Shown here: piece after piece, positions 53,950 to 62,549 of the stretch
How the letters are laid out: each line of letters begins with the position of its first letter
Numbering within the stretch: the stretch's first letter is position 1
Source of the DNA: Sporomusa sp. KB1
GTDB lineage: Bacteria > Bacillota > Negativicutes > Sporomusales > Sporomusaceae
DNA: 64,000 bases
Reading direction: 5' to 3'
NCBI RefSeq assembly: GCF_007830295.1
Contig: NZ_VLKC01000001.1
Location: forward strand, 515,773 to 579,772
Notes under the pieces: model-generated
Seen by the model: the letters and a program-made list of their open reading frames with translations, nothing else
Databases searched by the model: none
What the model was told of the DNA's origin: nothing
Made by a program: the position numbers and the translations under genes

Positions 53950-55950
53950 TTAAATATTTCGCGCCACTTCAAAAGCATCCCAAATTGCATACATAATATT
54001 GGACACCTTGCGGGCATCACCCAATAGATATCGTTCCATCACATCGTTTTGAATTTCCTCATATAGGCGATTATTCGCAGTATAGCCTACAGAAAGGATC
54101 ACAGAATCTGCAATAATCTCCCTCTCTAAACCATCTTTGGCAACAACCAACCCGCATTCTGTTGCTTTAACCGCTTTTGTGCTAGTAAGGATATCGACTT
54201 TATGAAACCGGAGTAAATCTTTCAACATTTCAGTATTGGCGTAGCATAACGGTGCGCCGATGCTTAAAATACTATCCATAGCTTCCACAATGGTTACCTT
54301 TTTCCCCTGCTTAGTAAGCATTAGTGCCGTCTCACAGCCCACCAGCCCACCGCCGACAATTATTGTTGAGTTTCCGACAGATTTCTTGCCTGTCAACACA
54401 TCAGCCGCCACATATACCTTCTCGTTTTTTCCAAGATCGAAAACTCTTGGAAGCGAGCCTGTAGCGATAATCACCGCGTCAGCCATTGTGTCATGTACCA
54501 TCGCAGCTGTGACTTCGGAATTGTAATAGATTTTTATTTTCAGTTCTTCCAGTTCTTGCTTGAACCACGCGACTAAAGCCCCATCGTCTTCCTTAAAATC
54601 AGGCGCGCCACCGGGAATCAAATTACCGCCCAATTGACCGTTTTTCTCGTACAGTTCCACTTCATGTCCGCGTTCGGCCAGCACTCGTGCAGCTTCACAG
54701 CCTGCTACCCCGCCGCCTACAACCATTACTTTTTTCTTTCTAGGTGCCGGCATTAGTACGTACTCTTTCTCCCTGCCAGCCGCCGGATTGACCGCACACG
54801 AAATGGTGAGAAAGGCTTTAAGCCTGCCCATACAAGCCTCCTGGCAGGATAAACAAGGCCGGATCTTCTCAGTTTTGCCAGTGCGAATTTTGTTAACAAT
54901 ATACGGGTCTGCCAAAAGCGGCCTGGCTAATCCAATCATATCAGTTTGCTTCTGCGCAATGGCTTTACTGGCTAAGTCAGGATTATCCATTCGACCGGCT
55001 GTAATAACCGGAATATTTACGACTTTCTTGAGTTCTTCATTGAATGGAAGAGCCAAACCCTTTTCCTGATACATTGGGGGATGACTCCAATACCACGCAT
55101 CGTAACTGCCGACGTCGGAATCCAGCGCGTCATATCCGGCTTTTTCCAACATTCTTGCAATCTCCAGCCCTTCCGGAAGATCGCGTCCTTTTTCTAGAAA
55201 TTCTTCACCGGGAACAGCGCCATGATTAAGCTCTTTGATGAAGCTTTTGGGACTGTAGCGCATAATAACCGGAAAATCGGTGCCACAAGCTTGTTTAATA
55301 CCTTCTACAATCTCCACTGCAAACCGTATTCTATTTTCAATACTGCCGCCATATTCGTCGGTACGGTTGTTGAATAAGGCCATAGCAAATTGATCGATAA
55401 GGTATCCCTCATGCATTGCGTGAATCTCAACACCGTCAAACCCTGCTCGTTTAGCAATTACAGCGGCATCAATTATTTTCTGAATAATCCTCTTAACTTC
55501 TTCAGTACTCAATTCCCGGCACATCATCCCATTGACCCAGCGATGCGGAATAACGGAAGGCCCTACCGGCTCTTCCCCAGGCTTCACCCGATTGGACACC
55601 CGGCCAAAACCGCCCGATATTTGCAGGAATATTTTGGAATCATAAGCATGTACCCGTTCCGTCAAAGTTCGCGCCATACGTACAAACATAACCGGATTAT
55701 CAGTCGGGCATGGCATCGCTCCCTTATTGTGCTTTTCAACTTCATTTTCCACAAAATTCATGCCTGTAATGATTAACCCTACACCACCCCTGGCGCGTTC
55801 AACATAATATTCAATACCACGTTCATTAAAAGCACCATCGCTATCGCACAATCCAGCAGGCCCCATCGGCGCCATGGCAAATCTATTCCTAATTAAACAT
55901 TTGCCGATCATGATCGGCTCAAACAAGTTGCTATATTGATGTTGTTGCAA
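53950..55950 (-). CDS. 2-enoate reductase-type NADH:flavin oxidoreductase
   Basis: 666 residues. The N-terminal old-yellow-enzyme barrel (1-370) contains RFAMAPMGPAGLCDSDGAFN and HAMHEGYLIDQF. A 4Fe-4S motif follows as CLSCQEACMGRLKAFLTISC (CxxCx3Cx11C). An FAD domain (VVGGGVAGCEAARVLAERGH) and an NAD domain (IIVGGGLVGCETALMLTKQG) complete the protein. This is the BaiH/NemA-like, 2,4-dienoyl-CoA reductase layout of anaerobic 2-enoate reductases, which reduce C=C bonds of 2-enoates with NADH. With the hydratase it suggests handling of an unsaturated organic acid. Confidence 0.93.
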   Translation of the reverse strand: MQQHQYSNLFEPIMIGKCLIRNRFAMAPMGPAGLCDSDGAFNERGIEYYVERARGGVGLIITGMNFVENEVEKHNKGAMPCPTDNPVMFVRMARTLTERVHAYDSKIFLQISGGFGRVSNRVKPGEEPVGPSVIPHRWVNGMMCRELSTEEVKRIIQKIIDAAVIAKRAGFDGVEIHAMHEGYLIDQFAMALFNNRTDEYGGSIENRIRFAVEIVEGIKQACGTDFPVIMRYSPKSFIKELNHGAVPGEEFLEKGRDLPEGLEIARMLEKAGYDALDSDVGSYDAWYWSHPPMYQEKGLALPFNEELKKVVNIPVITAGRMDNPDLASKAIAQKQTDMIGLARPLLADPYIVNKIRTGKTEKIRPCLSCQEACMGRLKAFLTISCAVNPAAGREKEYVLMPAPRKKKVMVVGGGVAGCEAARVLAERGHEVELYEKNGQLGGNLIPGGAPDFKEDDGALVAWFKQELEELKIKIYYNSEVTAAMVHDTMADAVIIATGSLPRVFDLGKNEKVYVAADVLTGKKSVGNSTIIVGGGLVGCETALMLTKQGKKVTIVEAMDSILSIGAPLCYANTEMLKDLLRFHKVDILTSTKAVKATECGLVVAKDGLEREIIADSVILSVGYTANNRLYEEIQNDVMERYLLGDARKVSNIMYAIWDAFEVARNI

Positions 55951-56032
55951 TTAAATCCCTCTCTCTCTTATCTTTTATAATGACTACATCAAATAATAAA
56001 CCTCCTGTTAGTACAAGGTGTGTAAAATATTA

Positions 56033-56107
56033 GGAACCATGTTCCAAGTCCACTTGAAGGAAGTCCCAAAATAATATCCTATCAGTAAATTTCTTGAAAC
56101 ATGGTTC
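56033..56107. promoter_or_regulatory. Paired dyads upstream of the 2-enoate reductase gene
   Basis: GGAAC-CAT-GTTCC (56033-56045) and GAA-ACATGG-TTC (56096-56107) are spaced 60 bp apart, 85-155 bp upstream of the start at 55950. They differ from the ATCATATATTAT motif and may belong to another regulator. Confidence 0.45.
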
Positions 56108-56183
56108 ACTACTATGTTAATTCTGAATTCAGCCGTATTACATTAATTATTTTTGAGAACAATAGCAGGTAGGAATGCAACCC

Positions 56184-57485
56184 TTAATATTTCTTCATGG
56201 TCATTATCCCAGCACAAACCAAACCGCCTACTGCGAACCCAACCATGCTCATTAACCCTCCAGTATAGCCACCGGTTAGGTTAATAAGAAATCCGATAAG
56301 GGTAGGCATTAAAGCTCCTACTCCGACAGATATGCCGTTCAACACTCCTGAACCCGTGCCGATTGCTTCCTGGGGAATAATTTTATTTACCAGAGACCAT
56401 GTAACCGGCATCCCGCCGGCCCCAAGCATCGTGGCAATGGCGATTGCCCACGCTGCCGCTACGTTATCAGTCAATTGCGAACTTAGAAATATCCCCCCGC
56501 CATAACCAAGCATAGCAATAATCTGGAAGGGAGACCGACGACCCAGTTTATCAGATAAAGCACCAACTAGCACAACCATAACTGCTGCCCCTATCCAAGT
56601 CAGTGATGTAAAGTTTCCCATTGCCGACCAGGAAAAGCCCCGGGCAACCTTCAGATAAGACGGAAGCCAAGTTAACAACCCCCAAAAAATAGCGCACTGA
56701 CAACTATAGTATGCTGTCAATATCCAGAATTCCGCATTGCCTGCTACTATTTTTAGACCCTTCTTAAACGTCATTTTTTCAACCGCAGGCCCTTGCTGTA
56801 TCTGTTTTTGTTCCTGAGTAATGTAATCCAGTTCTGCCTTATTCACCCATCTCGACTGTGACGGACTATCAGGTGCAAAAAACCAAAGAACAAAAAACAT
56901 GACAAGACTAGCTGCCCCTAAGGCATAAAAAGTCATGTGCCAACCCCAGTGAGTAAGAATAAATGCAAATAACGGTACAGCTATTGCTGGACCAAGTTTG
57001 GGTCCCAGCAGCCAAATCCCATTTGCTCGTCCATGCTCAGAAGACGGAAACCAATTGCTTACATATTTGGACTGCATAGGCCAGTGAATCCCTTCTCCTA
57101 CACCTAGTATGACCCGTGTAAACGCAAGTACCACAAATGAGCCGGCTAACGGCCCAACAAACATAGAAATACTCCACAGAAGAATCGCCAACCCCATTAT
57201 CTTACGCGGCCCAAAGATGTCTCCTAGCGAGCTAAACAAAAAACTCGACACACCATAACCAATTGTAAATATAGACATCAACAATCCCGCTTTGAGTGAA
57301 TCACCTTGTATACCCATTTCTTTGAGAAAAGACGGATCAGCAATCAGAACGGCAACATTGAGTCTATCACAGTAAGAAACAGTACCAATTACAAGCAGAA
57401 GAAACGGTAATACCCATCGGTAGCGCGTAGGTTTTTCGAGGGTTGCTGTGCTACTAACATTTGCAACGTTATCATTTTCCTGCAT
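56184..57485 (-). CDS. MFS transporter, anion:cation symporter (ACS) type
   Basis: 433 residues with twelve helices. SYCDRLNVAVLIADPSFLKE after helix 1, RVILGVGEGIHWPMQSKYVS and SNWFPSSEHGRANGIWLLGP are typical of the ACS family, which imports hexuronates, glucarate, galactonate or phthalate-like acids. It lies about 200 bp after the aldolase gene; its own promoter may lie in that gap. It is the likely import route for the island's substrate. Confidence 0.9.
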   Translation of the reverse strand: MQENDNVANVSSTATLEKPTRYRWVLPFLLLVIGTVSYCDRLNVAVLIADPSFLKEMGIQGDSLKAGLLMSIFTIGYGVSSFLFSSLGDIFGPRKIMGLAILLWSISMFVGPLAGSFVVLAFTRVILGVGEGIHWPMQSKYVSNWFPSSEHGRANGIWLLGPKLGPAIAVPLFAFILTHWGWHMTFYALGAASLVMFFVLWFFAPDSPSQSRWVNKAELDYITQEQKQIQQGPAVEKMTFKKGLKIVAGNAEFWILTAYYSCQCAIFWGLLTWLPSYLKVARGFSWSAMGNFTSLTWIGAAVMVVLVGALSDKLGRRSPFQIIAMLGYGGGIFLSSQLTDNVAAAWAIAIATMLGAGGMPVTWSLVNKIIPQEAIGTGSGVLNGISVGVGALMPTLIGFLINLTGGYTGGLMSMVGFAVGGLVCAGIMTMKKY

Positions 57486-57556
57486 CTCTTAATGCCCCCT
57501 TAAGTTTATGATTTTCCGAATATCTACTGATATGCTTATGCTGAGACATTTTTTTG

Positions 57557-57606
57557 TAAAATTCAGTCTTAATAAAACATTTTCCGATCTTATAAAATTC
57601 AGTCTT
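57557..57606. promoter_or_regulatory. 14-bp direct repeats upstream of the MFS gene
   Basis: TAAAATTCAGTCTT occurs at 57557-57570 and again at 57593-57606, a spacing of 36 bp, about 70-120 bp before the MFS start. Such direct repeats suggest binding of a regulator on one face of the helix. A long TCAAGG-type hairpin at 57635-57672 without a T-run follows the aldolase gene. Confidence 0.45.
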
Positions 57607-57684
57607 TTAAGGATATACATTATCACAAGGGGTCGTCAAGGTGAGCGAGTCTATCCTCGCTCTACCCTTGACAAATAATATTCA

Positions 57685-58590
57685 TTACGCCTTTAGCAAA
57701 CCGTACTGAATCAGAGCCTGCTTAATTTTTTCCTTCGACGCTTCAGTCAATGCACTTATCGGCGGCCTAGTACGATCAGAAGGAATTAATCCTAACATCT
57801 TCATCGCTGCTTTTACTGGTGCAGGATTTGTTTCCACAAACAATACTTCATTCACCGGCAGCATACTGTAATGTAAGTCCACTAGTTTATCAATCTCTTT
57901 GGCCTTCCAATAATCCCAAAGGGCTATTGATTCTTTTGGCAAAATGTTAGCCGTCACATTAATGTGACCCGCTCCACCGATAGCCATGACCGGATAGCAC
58001 AACAGTTCAATGCCCGAGTAAACCAGAAACTCCCTGCCACAGGTATGGATTACATGGTTAATATGCTCAAAATCTTTATTAGCCTCTTTTACACCGATAA
58101 TGTTTTTGCAGTCTTTGACCAACCGGGCCATTGTTTTGGGCTCAATATTTACCAATGACCGGGCTGGAATATTGTAAAGAATGACCGGAATATTCACTGA
58201 ATCAGCCACTGTTTTGTACCAATCATAGATCCCCTGCTGATTTGGCCGACTGTAATAAGGACAAATCACTAATACAGCGTCAGCCCCCAATGTTTGCGCA
58301 CTTTTAGTCAGATATAGCGTTTCATCAAGATTAGCCGATCCTGTGCCAGGAATAAACGGCACTCTTCCCGCTACCGTTTTAGCCGCGGTTTGCATTATTA
58401 ACTCGCGCTCAGAAACACTTAATGCGCTGGGTTCGCCGGTAGTACCGGTAACCGAAATTCCATGAGCCCCTTGCTCGATCTGCCAATTTATCAGCTTGGT
58501 CAATGTATCATAATCCACCGACAAATTTTCATCAAACGGGGTGATAATTGGCGTAATTGATCCTTTTAAGCGTTCTATATTGTATTTCAT
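57685..58590 (-). CDS. DapA/NAL-family pyruvate-dependent aldolase
   Basis: From ATG 58590, behind GAGGAGAAAAG, 301 residues. The family motifs are TGTTGEPSALS, the Tyr in YNIPAR and the Schiff-base Lys in GVKEANKD. It matches 4-hydroxy-tetrahydrodipicolinate synthase in length, but the genomic setting with an amidohydrolase and an acid carrier in an inducible island points to a catabolic member, a 2-keto-acid aldolase or lyase acting on pyruvate adducts. It is 36 bp after the amidohydrolase gene. A housekeeping DapA role cannot be ruled out from sequence alone. Confidence 0.87.
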   Translation of the reverse strand: MKYNIERLKGSITPIITPFDENLSVDYDTLTKLINWQIEQGAHGISVTGTTGEPSALSVSERELIMQTAAKTVAGRVPFIPGTGSANLDETLYLTKSAQTLGADAVLVICPYYSRPNQQGIYDWYKTVADSVNIPVILYNIPARSLVNIEPKTMARLVKDCKNIIGVKEANKDFEHINHVIHTCGREFLVYSGIELLCYPVMAIGGAGHINVTANILPKESIALWDYWKAKEIDKLVDLHYSMLPVNEVLFVETNPAPVKAAMKMLGLIPSDRTRPPISALTEASKEKIKQALIQYGLLKA

Positions 58591-58626
58591 CTCTTTTCTC
58601 CTCACATATCACAACTCTTATTATAT

Positions 58627-59811
58627 TTATACATCCAAGTTATACGTAGGTTTTAAGCGTTTTCCGTTTTCTACAACCATATGACCCATTGACACTACTT
58701 CACGGATATTCAGGCTATCACGTTCTAGAACCAGTACATCAGCATCTTTCCCTACTTGAATACGTCCCTTGATATCAGCAAGCCCTAAAGCATCTGCCAC
58801 ATTGCTGGTAATATAAGACAGTGACTCACTTATATCCATACCCTTGGCAGTCATCTTTTTCAACTCATTGTGCAACAGGTTGAGTGGGAAGCGCTGGATG
58901 TTATCCTTTCCAAATAGAGTACTAACACCGTTACCATCAGTGCTGATACACATCAGCTTGGGATTAACCCCTTTATTCTTGAGAATATCGATGGCATCAA
59001 TTACGGCTGTTGCACGCTTGTAAGCCGGCGGATAAAGAGCTGCAGTCAGTTCGAAATATCCTCCATGCTGCGCCCATTGCGGCGCTTGTTCCATTGTTAC
59101 TTCATTGCGATTGGCATGCATTGGGAAAATATGTTTTATCAATACATCCGGCAAAATGTCAAAAAGCGGTTGGAATCCACTGGGTTGATCGCCCAAATGA
59201 AATTGCACAACTCCCATTTTTCCGCATATCCGACCAGCTACATGCATATCAGCCACCAGTTTGCGCAAATCGTCTGTTGAAGGCTGGGTTGATCGCTTAT
59301 CAGAAATGGCCGGTTCACTAACACCAATCATTTCCGGAATTAAATACATATCTCTCCGCAGGCTGCCGGTAACCGTATTAGGTGGAAGATCCATACCACC
59401 AGCCGTGCAATATGCATTAAGATATCTCTCACGCAAACTCTTAGCCTTGGCAGTTAATCCCATTACATCACGCGTTACCGTATCAATCCCAAGTGCTCCG
59501 ATAACAGTCGTAGTACCTGCTAAAAAAGCCTCCGTTGCGGTAAGTTCAGGAGCGCGGCTACCATATCCAGCGCCACCGCCACCGCCATACATATGAACAT
59601 GGGCGTCAATAAAGCCAGGCACTAAAAATGCCCCATCGCAATCAACTACCTTTACCGTCGCATTATCCAATGGAAGATCGGATAACCCCTTACCCATACT
59701 GATAATTTTTCCGGCGACAATTAGGACGTCCTGCACTCCCAAAGCTTCGGGCGCAAAAACTTCCGCATTTTTTAACAGGATACTCGGCATTGATTTAATC
59801 TGTTGTTCCAT
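58627..59811 (-). CDS. Isoaspartyl dipeptidase-like amidohydrolase (IadA family)
   Basis: 394 residues of the TIM-barrel amidohydrolase superfamily: HVHMYGG (metal His pair) near 70, AISDKRSTQPS, HANRN and the catalytic Asp in CISTDGNGVSTLFG. The opening and AYCTAGGMDLPPNTVTGSLR follow beta-aspartyl dipeptidase IadA. It removes an amide or beta-peptide bond, perhaps freeing an amino or keto acid for the aldolase. It is the first gene of the run to 57685, and AT-rich operator-like sequence lies just upstream (59881-59945). Confidence 0.88.
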   Translation of the reverse strand: MEQQIKSMPSILLKNAEVFAPEALGVQDVLIVAGKIISMGKGLSDLPLDNATVKVVDCDGAFLVPGFIDAHVHMYGGGGGAGYGSRAPELTATEAFLAGTTTVIGALGIDTVTRDVMGLTAKAKSLRERYLNAYCTAGGMDLPPNTVTGSLRRDMYLIPEMIGVSEPAISDKRSTQPSTDDLRKLVADMHVAGRICGKMGVVQFHLGDQPSGFQPLFDILPDVLIKHIFPMHANRNEVTMEQAPQWAQHGGYFELTAALYPPAYKRATAVIDAIDILKNKGVNPKLMCISTDGNGVSTLFGKDNIQRFPLNLLHNELKKMTAKGMDISESLSYITSNVADALGLADIKGRIQVGKDADVLVLERDSLNIREVVSMGHMVVENGKRLKPTYNLDV

Positions 59812-59880
59812 ATTGATCGATGACCCCCTATGATATATTTTTTCACTGGCAGATTTCTGACTTTACTTTCCCTTCCTTCT

Positions 59881-59945
59881 AAAATATATTATATAATTTT
59901 TTCTTTAATTCTATTTTATTTTATACTAAATCATATATTATTTCA
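59881..59945. promoter_or_regulatory. Operator-like AT dyads upstream of the amidohydrolase gene
   Basis: AAATATATTATATAATTTT (59882-59900) and AAATCATATATTATTT (59928-59943) match the island operator core. They lie 70-130 bp before the start at 59811. A related TTATTATATATTAT sits at about 60786, ahead of the second GntR gene. Confidence 0.5.
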
Positions 59946-60045
59946 ATAGGCTTTTAAAATATTTCCGAATATTTTATTTAGCTCGAATCTTGAAAGTGAT
60001 TGCCTCAACTATGCCAATGCTGATACTCTCTGCGATTTGTAAGAA

Positions 60046-60106
60046 AGCCCTGAAATATAATCAGCCACCGCGTTGCACGGTAGCTGATTGTATTTCAGGG
60101 CTTGTT
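60046..60106. terminator. Long hairpin terminator at the GntR 3' end
   Basis: AGCCCTGAAATATAATCAGC / GCTGATTGTATTTCAGGGCT, 20-bp stem with one mismatch, overlapping the last codons of the GntR gene. The T-run lies on the plus strand, and a weaker CTTTCTT follows on the minus strand. Confidence 0.7.
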
Positions 60107-60781
60107 TGTTTTTTTTAGCGACATGGCTTTTCTTTCTAGAATCGCCTTCACTGTATTCATCCGGTGTTGCCGCACAAAATACTCAATTTCTTTAGCGGGT
60201 GCTTGGTTTATAATCATTTTGAGCAATTGTTTATGCTCCTCGTTAGATGATTTTATTCGCTGAGGAACAAAGGGAAAAACTGTTTTTCTCGCATGTGTCA
60301 GTCTATTCCATTCTTCTTTAATTAAGTCCTGGAGATGAGGGTTTTTGCAATATGAAATCATTGTCGCATGAAATTTTCGGTTTAAACTTGCATATCTATC
60401 AAAATCGTAATCTTCCAAAGCAAGTCTGCTTTCCGCCAGTATTTCTTCTAGCACCGCAAAGTTTCCCGAATCCATGTATTGGCAAGCCTCTGCTGTTGCA
60501 TACCCCTCCAAGATCGCCAGCACCGCCATTACATTGAAATATTCTTCTTCTTGATAAACTTGCACTACCGCCCCACAATACGGCTTATAGACAATAAGTC
60601 CGTCAGCCTCCAACTGTCGGATCGCTTCGCGTACAGGAATAGGGCTTATGCTTAATTCTGTGGCAAGTTTACTCGCTACAATCCGATACCCCGGACCATA
60701 TTCCCCATCTAAAATGCGACTACGAATCACACTGAATGCGTATTCTGTTTTGTTTCCATTCTTCTTTTTATATGCGCTCAT
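60095..60781 (-). CDS. GntR/FCD-family transcriptional regulator, second paralog
   Basis: 228 residues: winged helix (YRIVASKLATELSISPIPVR then EAIRQLEADGLIVY) and FCD domain (LNRKFHATMIS, later RQHRMNTVKAI). About half of its residues match the GntR at 48197-48862 by eye, so the two probably arose by duplication and may share operators. A TTATATATTATTTTG lies immediately before its ATG at 60781, which fits autoregulation. Confidence 0.92.
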   Translation of the reverse strand: MSAYKKKNGNKTEYAFSVIRSRILDGEYGPGYRIVASKLATELSISPIPVREAIRQLEADGLIVYKPYCGAVVQVYQEEEYFNVMAVLAILEGYATAEACQYMDSGNFAVLEEILAESRLALEDYDFDRYASLNRKFHATMISYCKNPHLQDLIKEEWNRLTHARKTVFPFVPQRIKSSNEEHKQLLKMIINQAPAKEIEYFVRQHRMNTVKAILERKAMSLKKTNKP

Positions 60782-60949
60782 AATTGATTATTATATATTA
60801 TTTTGACCAATTTACAACTTATTTTTTATCAACCCCAAACATTCTATACCATATCTTTTGTGAACCTACCGAATATACCATCACCAACCAAAACTGCTAG
60901 AGGCGTACCTGCCTTGGAGCCCGAAAGTTTAGAAAAACTGCAGATAAAA

Positions 60950-60995
60950 ATCGCAGCCACTTATGAGTATATCTCAGTGGCTGCAATTTTTATAT
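60950..60995 (+). terminator. Terminator at the right end of the island
   Basis: GCAGCCACT / AGTGGCTGC hairpin followed by AATTTTTATAT on the plus strand. 60800-60948 shows a faint coding-like plus-strand stretch (ARGVPALEPESLEKLQIK) without a start or ribosome binding site. Confidence 0.6.
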
Positions 60996-61018
60996 ACACC
61001 TGTTTTATTGCGCGCTTA

Positions 61019-61103
61019 CATTATGTGCGCTCCTACCAGCTTTCATACCATGCAAAAACAGGGCGCGAAAATCTGCGCCCTGCCTGGAAATTTATGCAAC
61101 TAT
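61019..61103. repeat. Right copy of the 85-bp direct repeat bounding the island
   Basis: Matches 43891-43975 at 83 of 85 positions. It ends exactly at the gatB stop codon, with its CAGGGCGCA...CGCGCCCTG hairpin acting as the gatB terminator. Here the ATG supplied by the repeat is followed directly by TAA, so it starts nothing, unlike the left copy that abuts the CPBP gene. Confidence 0.9.
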
Positions 61104-62546
61104 TTAGAGTAAGGCTAACCGCTCTTTTAATAATTTGTTCACAAGTTCCGGGTTGGCCCGGCCTTTGCTTTGCTTCATAACCTGACCAACCAGGAAGCCA
61201 ATCGCTTTTTCTTTGCCTGCTTTAAAGTCGGCTACCGATTGCGGATTGGCGGCAATGGCACCGTCTACGATGGCAACAATTGCCCCTTCGTCACTAATTT
61301 GAACAAGGCCCTGTTCTTTGACAATGGCCTCAGCATCTTTGCCACTGTCCCACATGCCTTCAAATACTGTTTTGGCAATCTTGCCGGAGATGGTTCCTTT
61401 GGCAATAAGCCCAACCAGACCGGCTAGCTGCGTTGGGGTAACCGGGCACTCCTCAACTGATTTATTGGCAGCATTCAAATGCTTGGAGACCTCGCCCATT
61501 AGCCAGTTGGCAGCCGCTTTGGCATCAGCTCCAGCCTTAACGGTAGCATCATAGTAGTCAGCCATTGCCCGGCTGGCGATGATGGTTTCAGCATCATAAG
61601 CCGACAAACCATAGTCCGCCATGAACCTTACCTTACGGGCATCAGGCATTTCGGGTAAGTTAGCCCGGATGCTTTCTACCTTGTCCGGGTCAACCACAAT
61701 GGGAACAAGTTCTGGCTCAGGGAAATAACGGTAGTCATGCGCTTGTTCTTTGCTACGCATGGATAATGTTACGCCCTTGCCTTCATCCCAGGAACGGGTT
61801 TCCTGAATAATATGACCGCCTTCTCCCAACACTTCTGTTTGGCGTTCTACTTCATACTCAAGACCACGCTGCACAGAGCGGAAAGAATTTAGGTTTTTCA
61901 GTTCGGCTTTAGTGCCCAAAGTCTCCGTACCCGCCGGGCGAAGGGAGATATTGGCATCGCAGCGCAAGCTGCCTTCCTCCATCTTGCAGTCAGACACATC
62001 AATATATTGCAGAATGCTCTTCATTTTTTCCAGATAGGCTTTAGCTTCTTCGGGCGACCGGAGATCAGGCTCAGACACAATTTCGATGAGCGGCACACCG
62101 GTGCGGTTGTAATCTACCAAAGCGTACTCACTATTGCTGATAGTGCCTGAATGCACTAGTTTACCGGCATCTTCTTCCATATGAACGCGAGTAATGCCAA
62201 TGCGTTTGGTCTCGCCATTGACTTCAATATCCAGGTAGCCGTCAACGGCAATAGGCAAATCATATTGCGAGGTTTGGTAGTTCTTCGGCAAGTCAGGGTA
62301 ATAGTAATTTTTTCGGTCAAATTTACTGAACGGTAAAATTTTGCAGTTGAGGGCGACTCCTGCGCGAATGGCAAACTCTACTACTTTTTCATTAATGACC
62401 GGCAGTACCCCGGGAAGTCCCAGACAAACCGGACACACATTGGTGTTTTGGTCTGAACCGAATTTGGTGCTGCAGCCACAGAATATTTTAGATTTAGTTT
62501 TCAGTTCTGAATGGACCTCAAGTCCAATGACTGTTTCATAGTTCAT
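61104..62546 (-). CDS. gatB: Aspartyl/glutamyl-tRNA amidotransferase subunit B
   Basis: 480 residues, full length. The zinc-binding part of the cradle domain is [20 protein letters not shown]. Typical motifs [20 protein letters not shown] and [15 protein letters not shown] are present, then the YqeY tail with [24 protein letters not shown]. GatB binds mischarged Glu-tRNA(Gln) or Asp-tRNA(Asn) and uses ammonia from GatA. It starts 3 bp after the gatA stop codon, so it is tightly coupled. No gatC is seen in the window; it should lie upstream of gatA. Confidence 0.97.
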   Translation of the reverse strand: MNYETVIGLEVHSELKTKSKIFCGCSTKFGSDQNTNVCPVCLGLPGVLPVINEKVVEFAIRAGVALNCKILPFSKFDRKNYYYPDLPKNYQTSQYDLPIAVDGYLDIEVNGETKRIGITRVHMEEDAGKLVHSGTISNSEYALVDYNRTGVPLIEIVSEPDLRSPEEAKAYLEKMKSILQYIDVSDCKMEEGSLRCDANISLRPAGTETLGTKAELKNLNSFRSVQRGLEYEVERQTEVLGEGGHIIQETRSWDEGKGVTLSMRSKEQAHDYRYFPEPELVPIVVDPDKVESIRANLPEMPDARKVRFMADYGLSAYDAETIIASRAMADYYDATVKAGADAKAAANWLMGEVSKHLNAANKSVEECPVTPTQLAGLVGLIAKGTISGKIAKTVFEGMWDSGKDAEAIVKEQGLVQISDEGAIVAIVDGAIAANPQSVADFKAGKEKAIGFLVGQVMKQSKGRANPELVNKLLKERLALL

Positions 62547-62549
62547 AGC

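Noticed and set aside
57685..58590. Housekeeping dapA of lysine synthesis
   Set aside because: Neighbours are catabolic and the gene lies in an inducible island, so I kept a family-level name. The sequence alone cannot settle it.
60803..61180. 125-codon plus-strand frame at the right island border
   Set aside because: No start signal. It runs through a terminator and the 85-bp repeat into antisense gatB.
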